A DNA stretch of 64,000 nt from Platerodrilus igneus (GCA_036346225.1 JARFIW010000108.1:3100001-3164000), one strand, 5' to 3'. Shown: positions 46,676 through 59,232, counted from the stretch's first letter. Notes: generated by a model from the sequence alone, not told the origin. Numbers and translations: made by a program.

Positions 46676-46920
46676 CTTGCTTCAATTTGCAAACGATATA
46701 AACAAAGAACTTTATAAACGCGCGCGGAGGTAAGGGGGGTGGCGTGCGTGCGTGTGGGTGTGCGTGTGCGTGCGCGTGCGCGTTCACTTGTTCAAAATTT
46801 TTAAGTAAAAATGTAGTACTTTCGAGTGCAGCATTAGAAAATCAAGTTTAGGGGATTTTTAAGTTTCGAAATACGTTGTTTCAATTTACAGACGATATAA
46901 ACAAAGAAGTTTATAAAATT
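46676..46920. repeat. Continuation of the 215-bp tandem repeat
   Basis: Resumes with TTGCTTCAATTTGCAAACGA and carries one more GT/GC tract (46740-46782) and one more GTACTTTCGAGTGCAGCATT block. Confidence 0.85.
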
Positions 46921-49420
46921 ATATCTGTGCTTAGTCCAACGAATGTGTCAAACTCAGGTGGCATATTCTGCATCTTCTTCGCTTACTTTCGTTTTGTGAT
47001 TATATTTTTCTTACAAATTAATAACAACTGCTCTATTTAGAGTACATTACGTTATAAATTGTTGTAGTGTAAGTATCATTCTACTAAAAACTAACCTAAC
47101 TTCTAAATTTGAATTGGTTTTGTATTTGCGGAATACAAGGAAGCAATCAAATTTGCAGGCCCAAAAGTCTGTTTTAAAGCTGTAAATTATGTTGAAGAAG
47201 AGAAAGTCACAATAGATCTTTAACATCTGTTAACACAACCAGTACATCTGTTGGCATCTTGATGCATTGCTTGTGAGTATTTTGGTTCAAATTATGGTGG
47301 TGTTTTGGTCATGTGACTAAGAAATTGAAATAGGTTGTGTTTCAAAGGTTTACATTTCGTATTTGCTTTGTTCTATGCCGCTTTTCCATACAACAACACA
47401 ATGTGTAATAAGCATACGGGAAATGCTCGATAAAAAGGGCAACTCTTATAATTAACATAAATATTAAATTTAAAGTTCCATTTTAATGCATCGACGGTAA
47501 TACACTTCAAAACGTTTAAAAAATAATTAGTTTTTACCCTACTTCACTTAAATTAGGTCGCTAACTTACTCACATATTGCTACAAGTAGTCGTACAAGGG
47601 ATGAGGGTTGGAACAAATAACGAACAGCTGTGTGTACTCTAGCAAAGCAAACGCTTCAAGTAGTCTCGAGAATGTTAACAATACTTACAAATAACATCTG
47701 GTCCTCACTTAACCACTCGATTACCAGAGGAACGTTGTGTGTACGTATAAACGATAAAGAAAGTGGTTATAAGTCACTGTTGATTGTAAGGTTATGTTAA
47801 TGGCAATGTCAAATATCCTGTCGTTTCTGATTGGCTGTTAGATGCCTCTAACATCCAAGTTGTGAGTGTCGTAGAACCGCTTGTAGACAAGCAAAGAAAG
47901 AATAATCAATATTACATTTTTAATTAATACACGATCATGTTACACAAAACAACTTTTTTTCATATTCAAGGGCTTTATTGTACGATTTACCAAGTGATCC
48001 TTACGCCTCGTTCAGATTTATGAAACGGTCAGTTCTTCTTTGTGATTCACATATCTAGTACTTCTTTTTTCAATAAACCTTCTCAAAGCAATTGGGAACA
48101 TGTTGCTTTGATATTCAAATCAAGTGCCTTGAGTGTACAAAGGGATTTGGTATATATTATCTACACTGAACCGCATTCATCAGTACAATAGAAGGAATTC
48201 TTTTGATCCTTTGGAAACTTAAGTAAACAGACTAAGAATTATTATTATTTAACGATGGGGTTCAAGTTTCATTACGCGTTAATATTTTTTATCCGACATC
48301 TATAAATGTTTAATCTATAGAATTGTGATCCACAGCGATACGGTGGGCTTAAGTATGAAGGGATTAAGGTAATTTTTTTCTTGTTTGCCATATAAAAAAT
48401 TGATTTGTATTTAAAAAGACAGTCATCTAGTTATTGGAAATTGTAGGGTGGGACAAAACACACTATTCATAATAAGGATTCGAGTATAACTACTTGGTCG
48501 TTTATTATAAAGTTCCTACCAGAAACATTTAATAATTTTAAATAAGCAATAGGAGGAAACTTACAATGTGTTTTCACACGGATTTTTAGATCATTTTATA
48601 AGAACTTGTTACCTTTATTTTTCAACATAAATTAAATGCCCTTTTTTCCCCTGGTTGTCATTACCCGATCAAATAAATTGCATTTCTATTCTTAAATTTT
48701 CCAACAATACCCTATATAATGTACCTGTTCAGAATAAGCTTGCTTTAACATATTTTTACTCAAATCCATTTTGCTTTTAAAATAATTGCTTTCTCTTGTG
48801 TTTCCCATCTAAAGACTTATCGAAATGATGGATCCTACTATTATTTGAAAGCGTGTTTTCCAATTTACTAATCGCGCTTTAATAACGCGAGAATTGCAGT
48901 TCAAATTCGTGTTATTGGAACCAATTGTTAATTTGATTCTGTAGTTTGTGCGTTGAAATATTTTTTTTACATTACTCATCCCAGTACTTCTAGAACAATA
49001 CACGTTTTTTTTTAGTTCGACAAGTAGGAGGTATCTTTCATGTATCGGTGAGTTTTTCCGCGCTTACCCATCTTAATAAAATTATTCTTTATAGCTCTTA
49101 GCTGGAGGCCAAATTGGTTCTTTTTATGTGGGCCCAACTGTTCTATGCCACAAACCAACTACCGTTGCCTGTAAATTGTTAGTGCCGTTATGGTAACAGG
49201 GTAAATGGACCCCGACGACCGTGGCAATGCGGTGCTGATTCACTACCAGGGGTGTGCAAGCTAAGTACCCCGTCACGTGCAGGTATACCACTTGTTTTCT
49301 TTTGTGTATATCAAGGGAATATTCCGTAGCGTTGGGTGTAGTTACGTGATAAGAAGCGTGACACTGTAGGACTATTGTTGATTGCTGCGACTCGATATTA
49401 TCGCTCTACAGGTGTGATGT
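46921..49420. other. Stretch without recognised gene
   Basis: AT-rich and non-coding. A GC-richer segment at about 49100-49290 contains no ORF or domain I know. Confidence 0.4.
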
Positions 49421-49428
49421 ACCATTGT

Positions 49429-49575
49429 TTAAAATGTTTGACAAAAGCTTCCACACGCTTATTCTTTTCTACTGATTAGTTTATTTTACGAATGGTATTA
49501 TGTGCAATTTTAAAAACGCTTGACAAAAGCTCTCACATGTTTATTTTCTACTGATTAGTTTTATTTTGTGTAAAA
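49429..49575. repeat. 82-bp tandem duplication
   Basis: TTGACAAAAGC and TTTTCTACTGATTAGTTT occur twice, 82 bp apart. Confidence 0.7.
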
Positions 49576-49923
49576 TACGAGATGCGCACTTCGTATCTAA
49601 AGTACTAAATTGTTCGTATCACATAATTATTTGCTTTGAAATAGTTACGCTTAATTTATTGTTTGTACAAAATCCTTTATTTATTCTTATTGTTAATAGA
49701 TAATCGTGGGCGATGTGCTTTTTTTGGTATTTAGGTGAATCCCTCCACTCTCCATGTTTGGTAGTTAGCCTGGTATTTACGTTTCTTCCGGCTACGTCTA
49801 GGTACGTAGCAAACTCTTTAACTAATTCCAATATTGTAACTGTGTGTAAAGTGTTTTTGTCACTATCAACAAATAGACGTAAGTCACACATTAGCCTACT
49901 CCCACTAATTAAGGCACAGGGCG

Positions 49924-50383
49924 TGTCTTATAATTTTATATTTCGACCTACCTCCGCGTTATTCTATTGTTCTATAAGTGTCGTTCCTACTCTTCAACGA
50001 AGTAGACTGTATGGCGATTTATTTGACGTGTTACGTTTGCACTATTACTGTGTTTTTTAGGGGTTATCACAAATAATCACTAAGGATTTAACTCACGTTA
50101 CCGAACCAAACCACCGTTTCTTTTCGATGTCCATGAGCAAGTGTCTTTCACTACCCCCTTTTTTCAACTTAATTTCCATAGGCACAACGGAGGATTTATG
50201 ACAGGATATAACGGGACAAGAGATGACAGCTTTGCTATTTGATTTACAACTACGAATTTACAACGACTTAAAATTAAACCCGAAAACGTGCGACAAAAAG
50301 ACCAAACACCCACTACACAACGGAGATGTAATTAATAACGCAAACGTACAACAAACGCGCTGTAAGTAGGGTTCTTTCTAACA
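49924..50383 (-). repeat. BEL-type LTR, family B1 (copy 3), 3' LTR of the adjacent BEL/Pao relic
   Basis: Aligned with copies 1 and 2 from 49924 to 50308 and extended to 50383, where a purine tract GGGAGGGGAGGA meets TGTTAGAAAG. The pol C-terminus (50435-50910) lies just upstream on the same strand, which ties the B1 LTR to a BEL/Pao element. Two LTR starts are possible (50308 or 50383). Confidence 0.8.
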
Positions 50384-50434
50384 TCCTCCCCTCCCGGTAA
50401 GGAGGCCGTCACTGAGGGGCACCTTACCACCTTT

Positions 50435-50910
50435 ATCACGATTTCACCTCGAGGACGGCCACTTTAGCAGCTGCCCGTGTATAAATACCCGTTGCAGTCT
50501 GTACGACGACTTGGCGAACCTGTTTTCCTGTGGCTCTTTGTTTGACGTCAATTACTCTTCCTTTTTCCATGATTGCCACTCTTTTTTTCTATAATGACAA
50601 ACAAAACATCTATTTGAATTGCTTTAACATTTCGATACCCTTTCGTTGTTCGATTCATTTCCGGCAGGTATTCCCTTATCCATCTTCCCCAAAATCTATC
50701 TGCCAACACTTGCGAAAACTCCCAACTCTTGGTCAATGCTTCAGATTTATCGTTAAAGGGTACAAACAGTTTGGAAGCACCTGAGTTACTGAGTGGAAAA
50801 TGGTACGGCGTTATAATTTCTTTCCCTTCGGGGTCTGTAGGAATGTTAATGAGCGTGAATTCACCACCGGCTCCTCTTCCATAAGGAAGCACCGCAGCGT
50901 TTCTGCGTTT
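50435..50910 (-). pseudogene. BEL/Pao pol C-terminus
   Basis: The minus-strand reading gives LADRFWGRWIREYLPEM, the typical BEL/Pao segment after the integrase core, then a beta-rich C-terminal domain (GRVIDVKQ, QVRQVVVQTATGIYTRAAAK, VAVLEVK) ending in a stop at 50435-50437. A frame change lies near 50560-50580. The integrase core and RT are missing upstream, so only the last part of pol survives next to its 3' LTR. Confidence 0.8.
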
Positions 50911-51059
50911 CAGCGTTCCTGGTTGTCAAAGAGGAAAACAGGCATTTCTTTATGGACCGTACTATCTGTTCCATGCGGCCTCCTGTATGTGGAGCTAAGG
51001 GTGGATTGAATACCCAATGTTTTAATTGAATTCGTGTCGATAATCATTACGGATCTACA

Positions 51060-51795
51060 GAACTAAATTTGCAAATGCAAGACTCTTGCACATAATAGTT
51101 TCTCCTTGCTCAACTTTTAAGGTATGAACATAACTGCTTCTTCTGTATGGATGTGCCAAACATTTAAGAAGGTATTTGGCTTCTTGTGCCATCAAATCAC
51201 CGTCAACAAGCAGGGCTAAAGGTTATGCATCTCCAAAAATTTCTGCAGAGTGTTTAACTTTATTGTAAATTGTCGTGGTAGCACACCTATGTAAAGAATC
51301 TTTTCTATCACCTGGTTGAGTACAAATGAAACAAACATCTTCTTTTACATTTACCAATGGAGCAGTTGATCTTGTTGACCGAGCAGCACTTTCTCTTGTT
51401 GATTGTCAAGTACTTGCATTAGCTTCTTCTTGCAACTCAGAACATAGTTCGTCCTCGTTAATTTTAGATTATAGAAAAAGGAGTAAGTCAAATTTCGGGG
51501 AAATATATCTTAGGTTACATGCTTTGTGCCATTGCGCTTTTTTGTCGATAAAGGTTTGTTCAATTTCATTTTCCCCATTAAACCAATCAATTTTTATTAC
51601 GGATGAAAGTGTATGGTTGTATTGAGTTACATGCAGAAAATTAGAAGTTAAAGTAGCAAATCTTTGTTTCGAAGTGAAACAACTGGATTCTTTGCGGGAC
51701 AAATACCGCCGATCAACATTTTGCCAATCTACCTGCAAGGATAGACTTTTTAAGGGAAGTGGTACCGCCACTGTTAATTTACGTTTAACATTCAC
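51060..51795 (-). pseudogene. Decayed Cys-rich ORF of a repetitive, uncharacterised protein type
   Basis: Minus-strand reading in order: SSCFTSKQRFATL, KAQWHKACNLRY, SARSTRSTAP, then CFICTQPGDRKDSLHRC and LVDGDLMAQEAKYLLKCLAH. The succession of C-x2-C and WHKxC-type motifs followed by a D-L-M-A-Q-E-A-K-Y segment is like Cys/His-rich ORFs that recur in many invertebrate genomes next to transposons; I cannot name the family. Internal stops (for example near 51405 and 51225) show it is dead. It may be the first part of a larger lost mobile element gene. Confidence 0.5.
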
Positions 51796-52922
51796 AATTT
51801 TCTTCAGGACAATTTAAAACATATCCGACGGATAAACTACAGGAACATCAATAAGAGTGGAGCAGCAAAATAGAAACCAGGAACAAGAACAGGGCGCCAG
51901 CGTTTTCAACAGACTAGAATTATCGGCGAAAACACAATTCCGATACTTTGAGATGAGCCAACCAAGAATATTGTGCGGTCAAGAAAGAAACCACAACTAA
52001 AATTTAAGAAGATCGAATCCACACAAGAAATAAAGAAAACCGATCCTCATGTGAGAAACACAAAAGAGCCGAAAGAAAAAATAAATAACAGTTCAAACGT
52101 AAAGGAAGAAAAAATAAGTAGCATCAGGCCGAGAAAAGTGGATAAGGTAGGAAATTAGGCCGTAACAACAAACAAAAATTGGGCCAGAAATTAAGCGAAA
52201 CCAAATCGGAGCCAAAGTTACACGTACCAAAATCGAAGCAAACATTATCCAAACAAAATCGGAGCCTTACGCCAGGGCGTCAAAATTTATGGTACGTACA
52301 TCGACGTAGCCTAAAGAAAAGAACCAAGGAAAGAAAACGACTGGGGTTAATCGGTGAGTAGACGGGGTATTTCACATACAAAAACAAAAGAACGCTTGAA
52401 ATAAAAATATATTCACTTATTCACAACTCACAACTAAACATACACAAAAAAAACTCTAATTAAAAAAAATGTACAAAAGCATAGTAGTGCCAAAAAAATG
52501 AACAATCAATAATTACAAGCTACAAATATCAACAAAATTAAAAGAAATCATTTTTAAAATGGCGAGCCGCCGTTTTAGGTACCTACCCCCAACAAGAAAA
52601 AAAAACCAAACGCAACACTAAAAATAACAGCTCTAAATCATTGTAAATATAAAATTACATATACCACATATGCACTACAATGTCTTAACTAACAAAACTT
52701 TATAACTCCAAAAAAAGCTAAACCAACAGTCATAAATCATCATCGTACGCCTACGATTACATACATACAATTAAGTGGAGAAAATGATCACAATAAGTGC
52801 AATATTAATACTTCATATTATCTCACATCACGATAATCATTTTAAGGCTACCAAATGCAGTTAACAAATGGTGCAAATACTGCATAAATACTCACCCTCG
52901 AGTTGACCCCGTCGGACTGGCT
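51796..52922. other. Lysine-rich non-coding-looking stretch
   Basis: A-rich DNA; two short K/E-rich ORFs (51973-52158 and 52179-52361) have low-complexity composition and no domain. No other feature seen. Confidence 0.35.
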
Positions 52923-53019
52923 CTTACCGTTTCTAATGACGTGGCGAAACAGAGGGGCACGTGATCCCGCCTTGGGATGACCTCCCGTCACAAAAAGAGG
53001 CGGCAATCCAATGGATGAA

Positions 53020-53037
53020 GCACACAATATTGTGTGC
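53020..53037. repeat. 18-bp perfect palindrome
   Basis: GCACACAATATTGTGTGC. Confidence 0.85.
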
Positions 53038-53421
53038 GCGAAATCCCATAAAAAAACTGAAACGAGAAGTACAAGGATAACGACGAGTACTTTTGTCGTG
53101 TTCAGAAAAGAAAATGTACATCTATTCGTTTTGAAATAACTAGAGTTTAAAGAAATATCAGTGTTATCAACCCAGGTGATTTAAAAACTCGAAACACGGT
53201 ATATCAGATAGTTCAATACATTATGTCAACGAGTCTCTAGAGTGAAGTAATCTAGAAAGTAATTATACGCTATCGTAATGTGTAACATGTTCACGGATAC
53301 CTAAAACAAGGTATTGACTAATTAATTTATAGAATAAGCTTTTCAAATTCGCAGCAAATTGGTTTAAATGAAAATCGTTAGGAAGCGTACTTATTGTAAA
53401 ACGGTAAGATATATCGGATGT

Positions 53422-53527
53422 TGTTGGAGTAGTAACAGAATCTACGTAAATGAATAGCGAAACAAAAAAGGTATGGTTTTAACTTACCGTCGAAAGTGAA
53501 CGTAACAAATTCTCCTCCTACCCCAGC
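53422..53527 (-). repeat. LTR-start-like repeat with purine tract (copy 1)
   Basis: On the minus strand GGGGTAGGAGGAGAATT is followed by TGTTACGTTCACTTTCGACG, then GTAAGTTAAAACC and TTACTACTCCAACA. The layout is that of a polypurine tract and 3' LTR start, with a splice-donor-like GTAAGT shortly after. Confidence 0.45.
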
Positions 53528-53952
53528 AAAATTAAAAGGTCGGGGTAGGAAAGCAAAAGTACGGGGACGGACAGTATAGAAAGAAAAACCAACAAACAAA
53601 CAAAAATTTGCTTAAGAAAAAGCCCTAACAAACAACAAAATAACTAATACCCAGCTCGAAAGGTCAATATATAATAATAGAAAAGAAAAAAAATTTGCTT
53701 AACGGAATAAATTTAAAAAAACCAAAAGAAAGCGCTCCGAAATAAGAAAGGAATTCTCATCCGGCTCGGCGAACCAAGGTACCGGATAAAGCAAACAAAA
53801 AAAGAAATTGAAGAGAAGTACAGGGTAGGATAGGTAGGTAGTAACAATGAGCGAGGACAAAGGTAGAATGGCGTCAACACTGTCAAAGTCGTCAAAGGAC
53901 GGATGTTTCTTCAGAAAAGAAACAGGAAAGTTTTCGATCTCAAAAGAAATTG

Positions 53953-54020
53953 GTGTTGGAGTAGTAACAAAATCAAAAGGGGTGTGGTTTTTAACTTACC
54001 GTCGAAAGTGAACGTAGCAG
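53953..54020 (-). repeat. LTR-start-like repeat (copy 2)
   Basis: TACGTTCACTTTCGACGGTA and TTACTACTCCAACA match copy 1 about 0.5 kb away in the same orientation; the purine tract is absent. It could be the 5' LTR of a miniature or internally deleted element. Confidence 0.45.
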
Positions 54021-54399
54021 TGTTAATTTTTATGAAAGATCGGCATACATATGAAACTTGTTTCTAATTTTATGTGGCGATATAATTAAACATTACGGGT
54101 CTTAGGCCCTTGTTTTAAGTCCTATAGTTTTTAAAGTTTGTTTCTTCCAGTCATAAAAATACGACAGCAAACGTTATCCAATACGTTAACTTCAAATTAT
54201 TAAAGGTTTTCACCCTTTTTATTTAAAAAGCGGGTAATACCTCCACCCTAAGGGTGAAATTTTACGTGCCGCGGGTCAAAACACGTTAAATAGTCTAAGC
54301 AACAACTGTGCCGAGTTTTTTTGCTTTTAAGCCAATTTGTTATATTTTACCCCATTTTGAAGATCATTCGCCTGCTGTAATTTGAACAGAACGCATCGA
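54021..54399. other. Spacer before the LINE
   Basis: No feature recognised. Confidence 0.35.
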
Positions 54400-54511
54400 T
54401 CTCGACCTCTCCTCAAATTACAACTTAGCTTAGGCTAAGGCGAGTACTTTTTAGTACAAATTTATAAGAATTATACTTTAGAAGAATTAAAACATTGCTC
54501 TTCTCAGGGCG

Positions 54512-55490
54512 ATGGAAACGACAAACCCGAAGCGTGCTTCCGTAACGTTTAGAGACACTGACATGGACGCCGAATCAATCAAAGCACGAGAAGAACAGCA
54601 CTTCGACACAGAGACAGAAACAAAACGGACATGCAAGAACACTACCGAAAAACAAATCACGATAGTGCCTAAAGTACCATCTGTTGAGCCGACGAAGATG
54701 TCATTATCCTACGCCACAGCGACTTCCACTTCACCATCCACTACATAGCACTACAAGACCTACGGCTAGAAATCCTACAAACACGGACAAAACCGACATG
54801 ACGAGCAACAGAATTCCGCCCATCTTCATATTAACATTTCCGGACATTATTAGACACACCAAAAGATGAAACGCATAACGAAACAAACATCAACATTCGA
54901 GCAACAGGACTAGGTGCACGAATACATGCAGCCGACGCAGACGAGTTCAGATTTGTACAGGACTAGCTGAAAAGACATACAATAGAATTACACACATACG
55001 GACTCAAATCGGAACGACAACTCAAAGTTGTAATAAGAAGACTGGCCGCGAACATCACACCTGAGGACGTGACCAACGAACTGCTGGACAGGAACTTCAA
55101 AATCAAACACTAACTAAATTACAATCCAAGGACAAGCAATACCGTAACGCATTCCAAGTAATACTGAAGAACGAACCGACATCAAAGACCATCTACGACA
55201 TACGTGAACTCTTATACTGTCACGGCGTTAGGGTTGCTGCCTTTCAATCGAGGGTGGAGATACCTTAATGCTTCGCATGCCAACGCTACGGACATTCAAG
55301 CTTAAACTTTGGATACAGACCGCGATGCATTAAGTGCAGCAAGGAACATCACGCCGCTAAATGCATCAAAAACGAGAAACTACACCGACATGTACTAACT
55401 GTAGAGGACCGCACCCCGCAAACTACAGAAACTGTCTAACTTACCAACAACTACTGGAACAGAAAAAGAAGACACACTAACCACCAGCAC
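54512..55490 (+). pseudogene. LINE ORF1 (Gag-like, zinc knuckles)
   Basis: RNA-binding protein of the element. An N-terminal acidic/Thr-rich part starts at the ATG 54512. A middle domain reads LKRHTIELHTYGLKSERQLK with DVTNELLDRNFKI, typical of Jockey-clade Gag. It is followed by Cys knuckles CFACQRYGHSSLN and PRCIKCSKEHHAAKC (about 55270-55370). In-frame stops interrupt it, including TAG at 54964 in a position that carries Trp in related proteins and TAA just before the first knuckle. Confidence 0.75.
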
Positions 55491-55984
55491 CTATACTGGC
55501 ACAAAGAACATCAGACAGCTCAGACATAGACGAAGAGGAAGGCTAGACTAAAGTCGACCGTAACAAGAAAATACGTTCACGCAAGACCCCACAGGAAACA
55601 CCGACAAAACCGAAGGAAGCGCTTACTGCAACCACTTCCAGCACGCACAGTCCACCAGAAACCGCCAGCTCCATCGACGTAAGCATGGACTCCGCTCCCG
55701 AAAAATGGGAGAAAAGAAAAAGCAGACGATCCACTAAAAAGTCGACAAAAAAAACCACAACGACTACCACCACAACCCCTGCAACAAAACCACACACCAC
55801 CGAAAGGACTGCTCCAACAGCGTCAGCACCTGAAGTAGTCACGTTCCCTACAAACACCAACATTGAAAGCAGCATCAGCAGACTACTAAACAAAGCACTA
55901 CAATGGACACAAAGACTCACATCACCTACATGACTGGGGAACCTGTTATACCGCTTCTCCTGAAGGCACTGTGCGACATCTTCA

Positions 55985-58640
55985 CGACGCTTAATGGATA
56001 ATCAACGAACACGACGAGAACTGCGACTACTCTCCTGAAACGCCAACGAAATCAAAAACAAACTAACTGAAGTACAACACTTTCTCACCGAATTTGAAAT
56101 CGACATTGCACTACTTGGGAAAACGAAATTGAACCACAACCACGCACTTAAAAGCACAAATTACACAACTCACAAAAAAGATAGGATTATCGAATCAGGA
56201 CATGTATCAAGTGGAGGAGTAGCCGTACTTATTCACAGACGAATTACACATCACGCACTAGATCTCTTACAAGCATAGCTAGATGCTGCAGACGTGGAAA
56301 TCTACGCAGACGGACGACTACTGAGACTCATCTCCATATACCGTAGCCCAACCAGAACACTATCTACGCAAGACATTGACAACCTAACATTTGGAGACAC
56401 CGCTACAATAATCATGGGTGACTTAAACGCCAAACACACTACATGAGGCTCCAGAATAAACAATCGCGACGGATTGACACTTTACACTCACTCGCTAGGA
56501 AAAGATTTCGACATCTCTAGACCAGACACACCAACAAAAATATCTCCAAACCCAGTTTATCAGCCAGACGTACTAGACATCACACTAGTCAAGAACATGC
56601 TGTACAACCTCTCGACAGAAGTCATAGAAGACTTGAGCTCCGACCATCTACCTATAAAAACTACGATTCACACAACGCCACATACACAAGAGACGACAAA
56701 CACCATGACATCAACAAACTGAAGGAAGTTCAACGAGTATTTACAACACAAAATTACATCTGGAAACCCGACCGTCGATACACACGAACAAATCGACGCA
56801 GCCACAGAATACATCACCAATACACTACAAGAAGCACTAAATCACAGCACTACGACAAGAATCCGTAACACTAACAGACGACGATTTCCTGACTACCTTC
56901 GCGACACCAACAAACAGAAAAAGAAATTAGTCTGGAGATGGCGGATAACGAGGGATCCAACCATCAAAACCCAACTAAACACAACACAAGCTGCACTCAA
57001 AACCTTACTAGACGAACACAACACAAAACAGTGAACGGAACATATCAACAACGTTCTCGAGACTGAAGGGAACTTACACCGACTTAACAGAGGATTTATA
57101 AGCAGACATCAATCAATCAACACACCACTAGACAGATCACACGGAAAGACCTACAACGCCCAAAAAAGGCAAACATATTTGCCACAACACTACAAGCGAC
57201 ATACTCTCCGAACTCAACAACACACCAGCAACATGAAACAGAAGTAAACGAAATCATGGACGAACTACCACAAACGCATCTAAAAGAACACATACCACTT
57301 ATAACACCAAAAGACACAAAAGAAATAATCCTTAGCAACAGAAAAAGAAAAGCACCTGGGAAAAACAGCATCACAAACCAAGCACTCAAAAATATCACGA
57401 AATGCACACTAGCATACATCACGAGACCATTCAACGGCATACTCCTACAACGACATTACCCCACAGCATGGAAGACTGCAATTACAGTTATGATACACAA
57501 AACAGGAAAAACAAGGACAAACCCGTCACACTACTGACCTATATCGCTTCTGAGTGCGATATCAAAGATATTCGAACGACTACTAGGTACTACAAAAACT
57601 GAAACATCATCTACGAGACCGACAAGAACAGTTTGGCTTCAGAGAAGATCACTCGACCACACTATAAGTAATACACATCATAGACCACATTGCAGAGAAC
57701 TAGAATAAAGTACACGTCACGACAGCATTATCTCTGGACATACAATCGCATTCGATAAGATTTGGCACAGAGGACTCCTGTACAAACTAGCGACCATACA
57801 CCAAGTACCAGTACAATACATACAGCTACTCGACTGCTACCTTACAGACCGAAAACTACAAGTACGAGTAGACGGACAACTATCACACGAAGTACCTATC
57901 ATGGCTGGAGTTCCGCAAGGTTGATTTCTCTCAGCGGCACTGTTCAACACTTACATACAAGACATATCATGCAACGATAACGTTAAATGCCGACTATACG
58001 CCGACGACATTTTATTCATTACTTCAGCACGTCACGCCAGACTAGCTACACAAAAAGATACAACGCCAACTGGACAGCCTACCTGACTGGTTGGGAAGAT
58101 GGTGGATCCAAATCAACGTGGACAAAACCGAAACCATACTATTTTCACGACACAGACCTCACCGACACCCTCCACCTGCGTTTGAAGGGCAGCAACTCTT
58201 GTGGAAGGTCACCATCCGATATCTTGGAGTCACTATTGACAGAAACCTCTGCTTTCAAAACACCTAGATGAGACACTCAAAAAAGCAAGAAAAATCAAAG
58301 ACTACCTACATCCGACGCTGACATTTAACAACAAACTACGACAGAAACACGGACTAGAATATACGAAACGCACCTCAGACCGATCATTACCTACGGCGCA
58401 CAAGCATGGATGACATACCTATCCAAGATAAACTTACGACGCCTTGAAACATTCCAAAACATCATCCTCCGACTGGTTATCAGCGCACGATGGTTCGTCA
58501 GAAACAACACAATACGAAACGACTTAAACATTTCCACAGTATACGAATACTGTAGAACAAACGCCATAAAAACGTACCAAATAATAGACGACTCACCTCA
58601 GCCATCCATATGAGACGTCGCACCGCTACAAGGCACGCAA
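55985..58640 (+). pseudogene. LINE ORF2 (endonuclease and reverse transcriptase)
   Basis: Would nick target DNA and reverse-transcribe the LINE RNA. The endonuclease is recognisable from NANEIKNKLTEVQHFL (after a TGA where Trp is conserved) through SGGVAVLIHR, GDLNAKHTT and DLSSDHLPI (56030-56660). RT blocks follow: RKAPGKNSITNQALK, PISLLS, DKIWHRGLLYKL, VPQG, and the catalytic YADD in CRLYADDILFI at about 57990-58020, then INVDKTE and IRYLGVTIDR. Many stops and frame changes are spread throughout, so the copy is dead. Confidence 0.85.
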
Positions 58641-58918
58641 TAAACATACATAAAACGCTCACGCCGACTACTAGATGTGTAACATAATATCATACAAAAG
58701 TACAACAGACCGTAACTAGTTGGCTAAATAAAAAAAAAACTGGAACAAACACAAGACGCAGACCACTAGGTGAGAAAACAAACACCTAGAACACACACAC
58801 GATAAATAACGATATCGACAAGACAGTAAAAACGGCAAGGTTAACGCTGACTACAAGACGCGCCCTGAGAGGGCCGGATTAACCAGGATAAAAATTTGCA
58901 AAATGGACTTTGGAATTT

Positions 58919-59232
58919 CCCATAAGAAATCCGTTTTTTGGTACCGTAGGAAGGTAGCTTATCTACTGAATGAGTTTAGCGTTGAAGATTAGGCTTACGG
59001 TATGTGGGCAAGTGTTTGTGATTTTTTCAAGTGTGTTTTTTCTGAAACACATTTTGAGTTCAAGCGTAATTTCTAAACCTCTTCTGGTATTTGGGCGTTG
59101 GAGCTCGATTTCTAAGAGGAAGTTTTCTTTGGTTTTGACAAATTATTTTTTAAAGATGCTACAAAAGGAAGAAATTTGATAGTACAAGTTCGTTCAACTT
59201 CACATCCGCCGGACTGTATTTTGGAAGAAGCC
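58919..59232. repeat. 314-bp repeat R3 (copy 1)
   Basis: Nearly identical to 62171-62485 (a few substitutions and short indels), same orientation, beginning CATAAGAAATCCG and ending ACTGTATTTTGGAAGA. Flanks differ on both sides. The 69-70 codon ORF shared by both is not protein-like. Confidence 0.9.

Larger units (their letters stand above)
54400..58880 (+). mobile_element. Jockey-like non-LTR retrotransposon (LINE), heavily mutated
   Basis: Two coding regions in the usual order: a Gag-like ORF1 with zinc knuckles, then ORF2 with apurinic endonuclease and reverse transcriptase. The sense strand is rich in A and C and poor in G. The 5' start and 3' tail are not sharply visible; coding homology fades after about 58640. 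Confidence 0.85.

Noticed and set aside
49100..49290. GC-richer island considered as an exon or tRNA-derived SINE
   Set aside because: No open frame of useful length, no splice pair and no RNA polymerase III boxes that I could align.
51326..51625. Plus-strand ORF of 99 codons
   Set aside because: Shadow of the minus-strand Cys-rich relic, whose residues match a recognisable motif order.
55543..55933. Minus-strand ORF of 125 codons with Val-rich hydrophobic stretches
   Set aside because: Antisense of the Thr/Lys-rich end of LINE ORF1; hydrophobicity comes from ACN codons read backwards.
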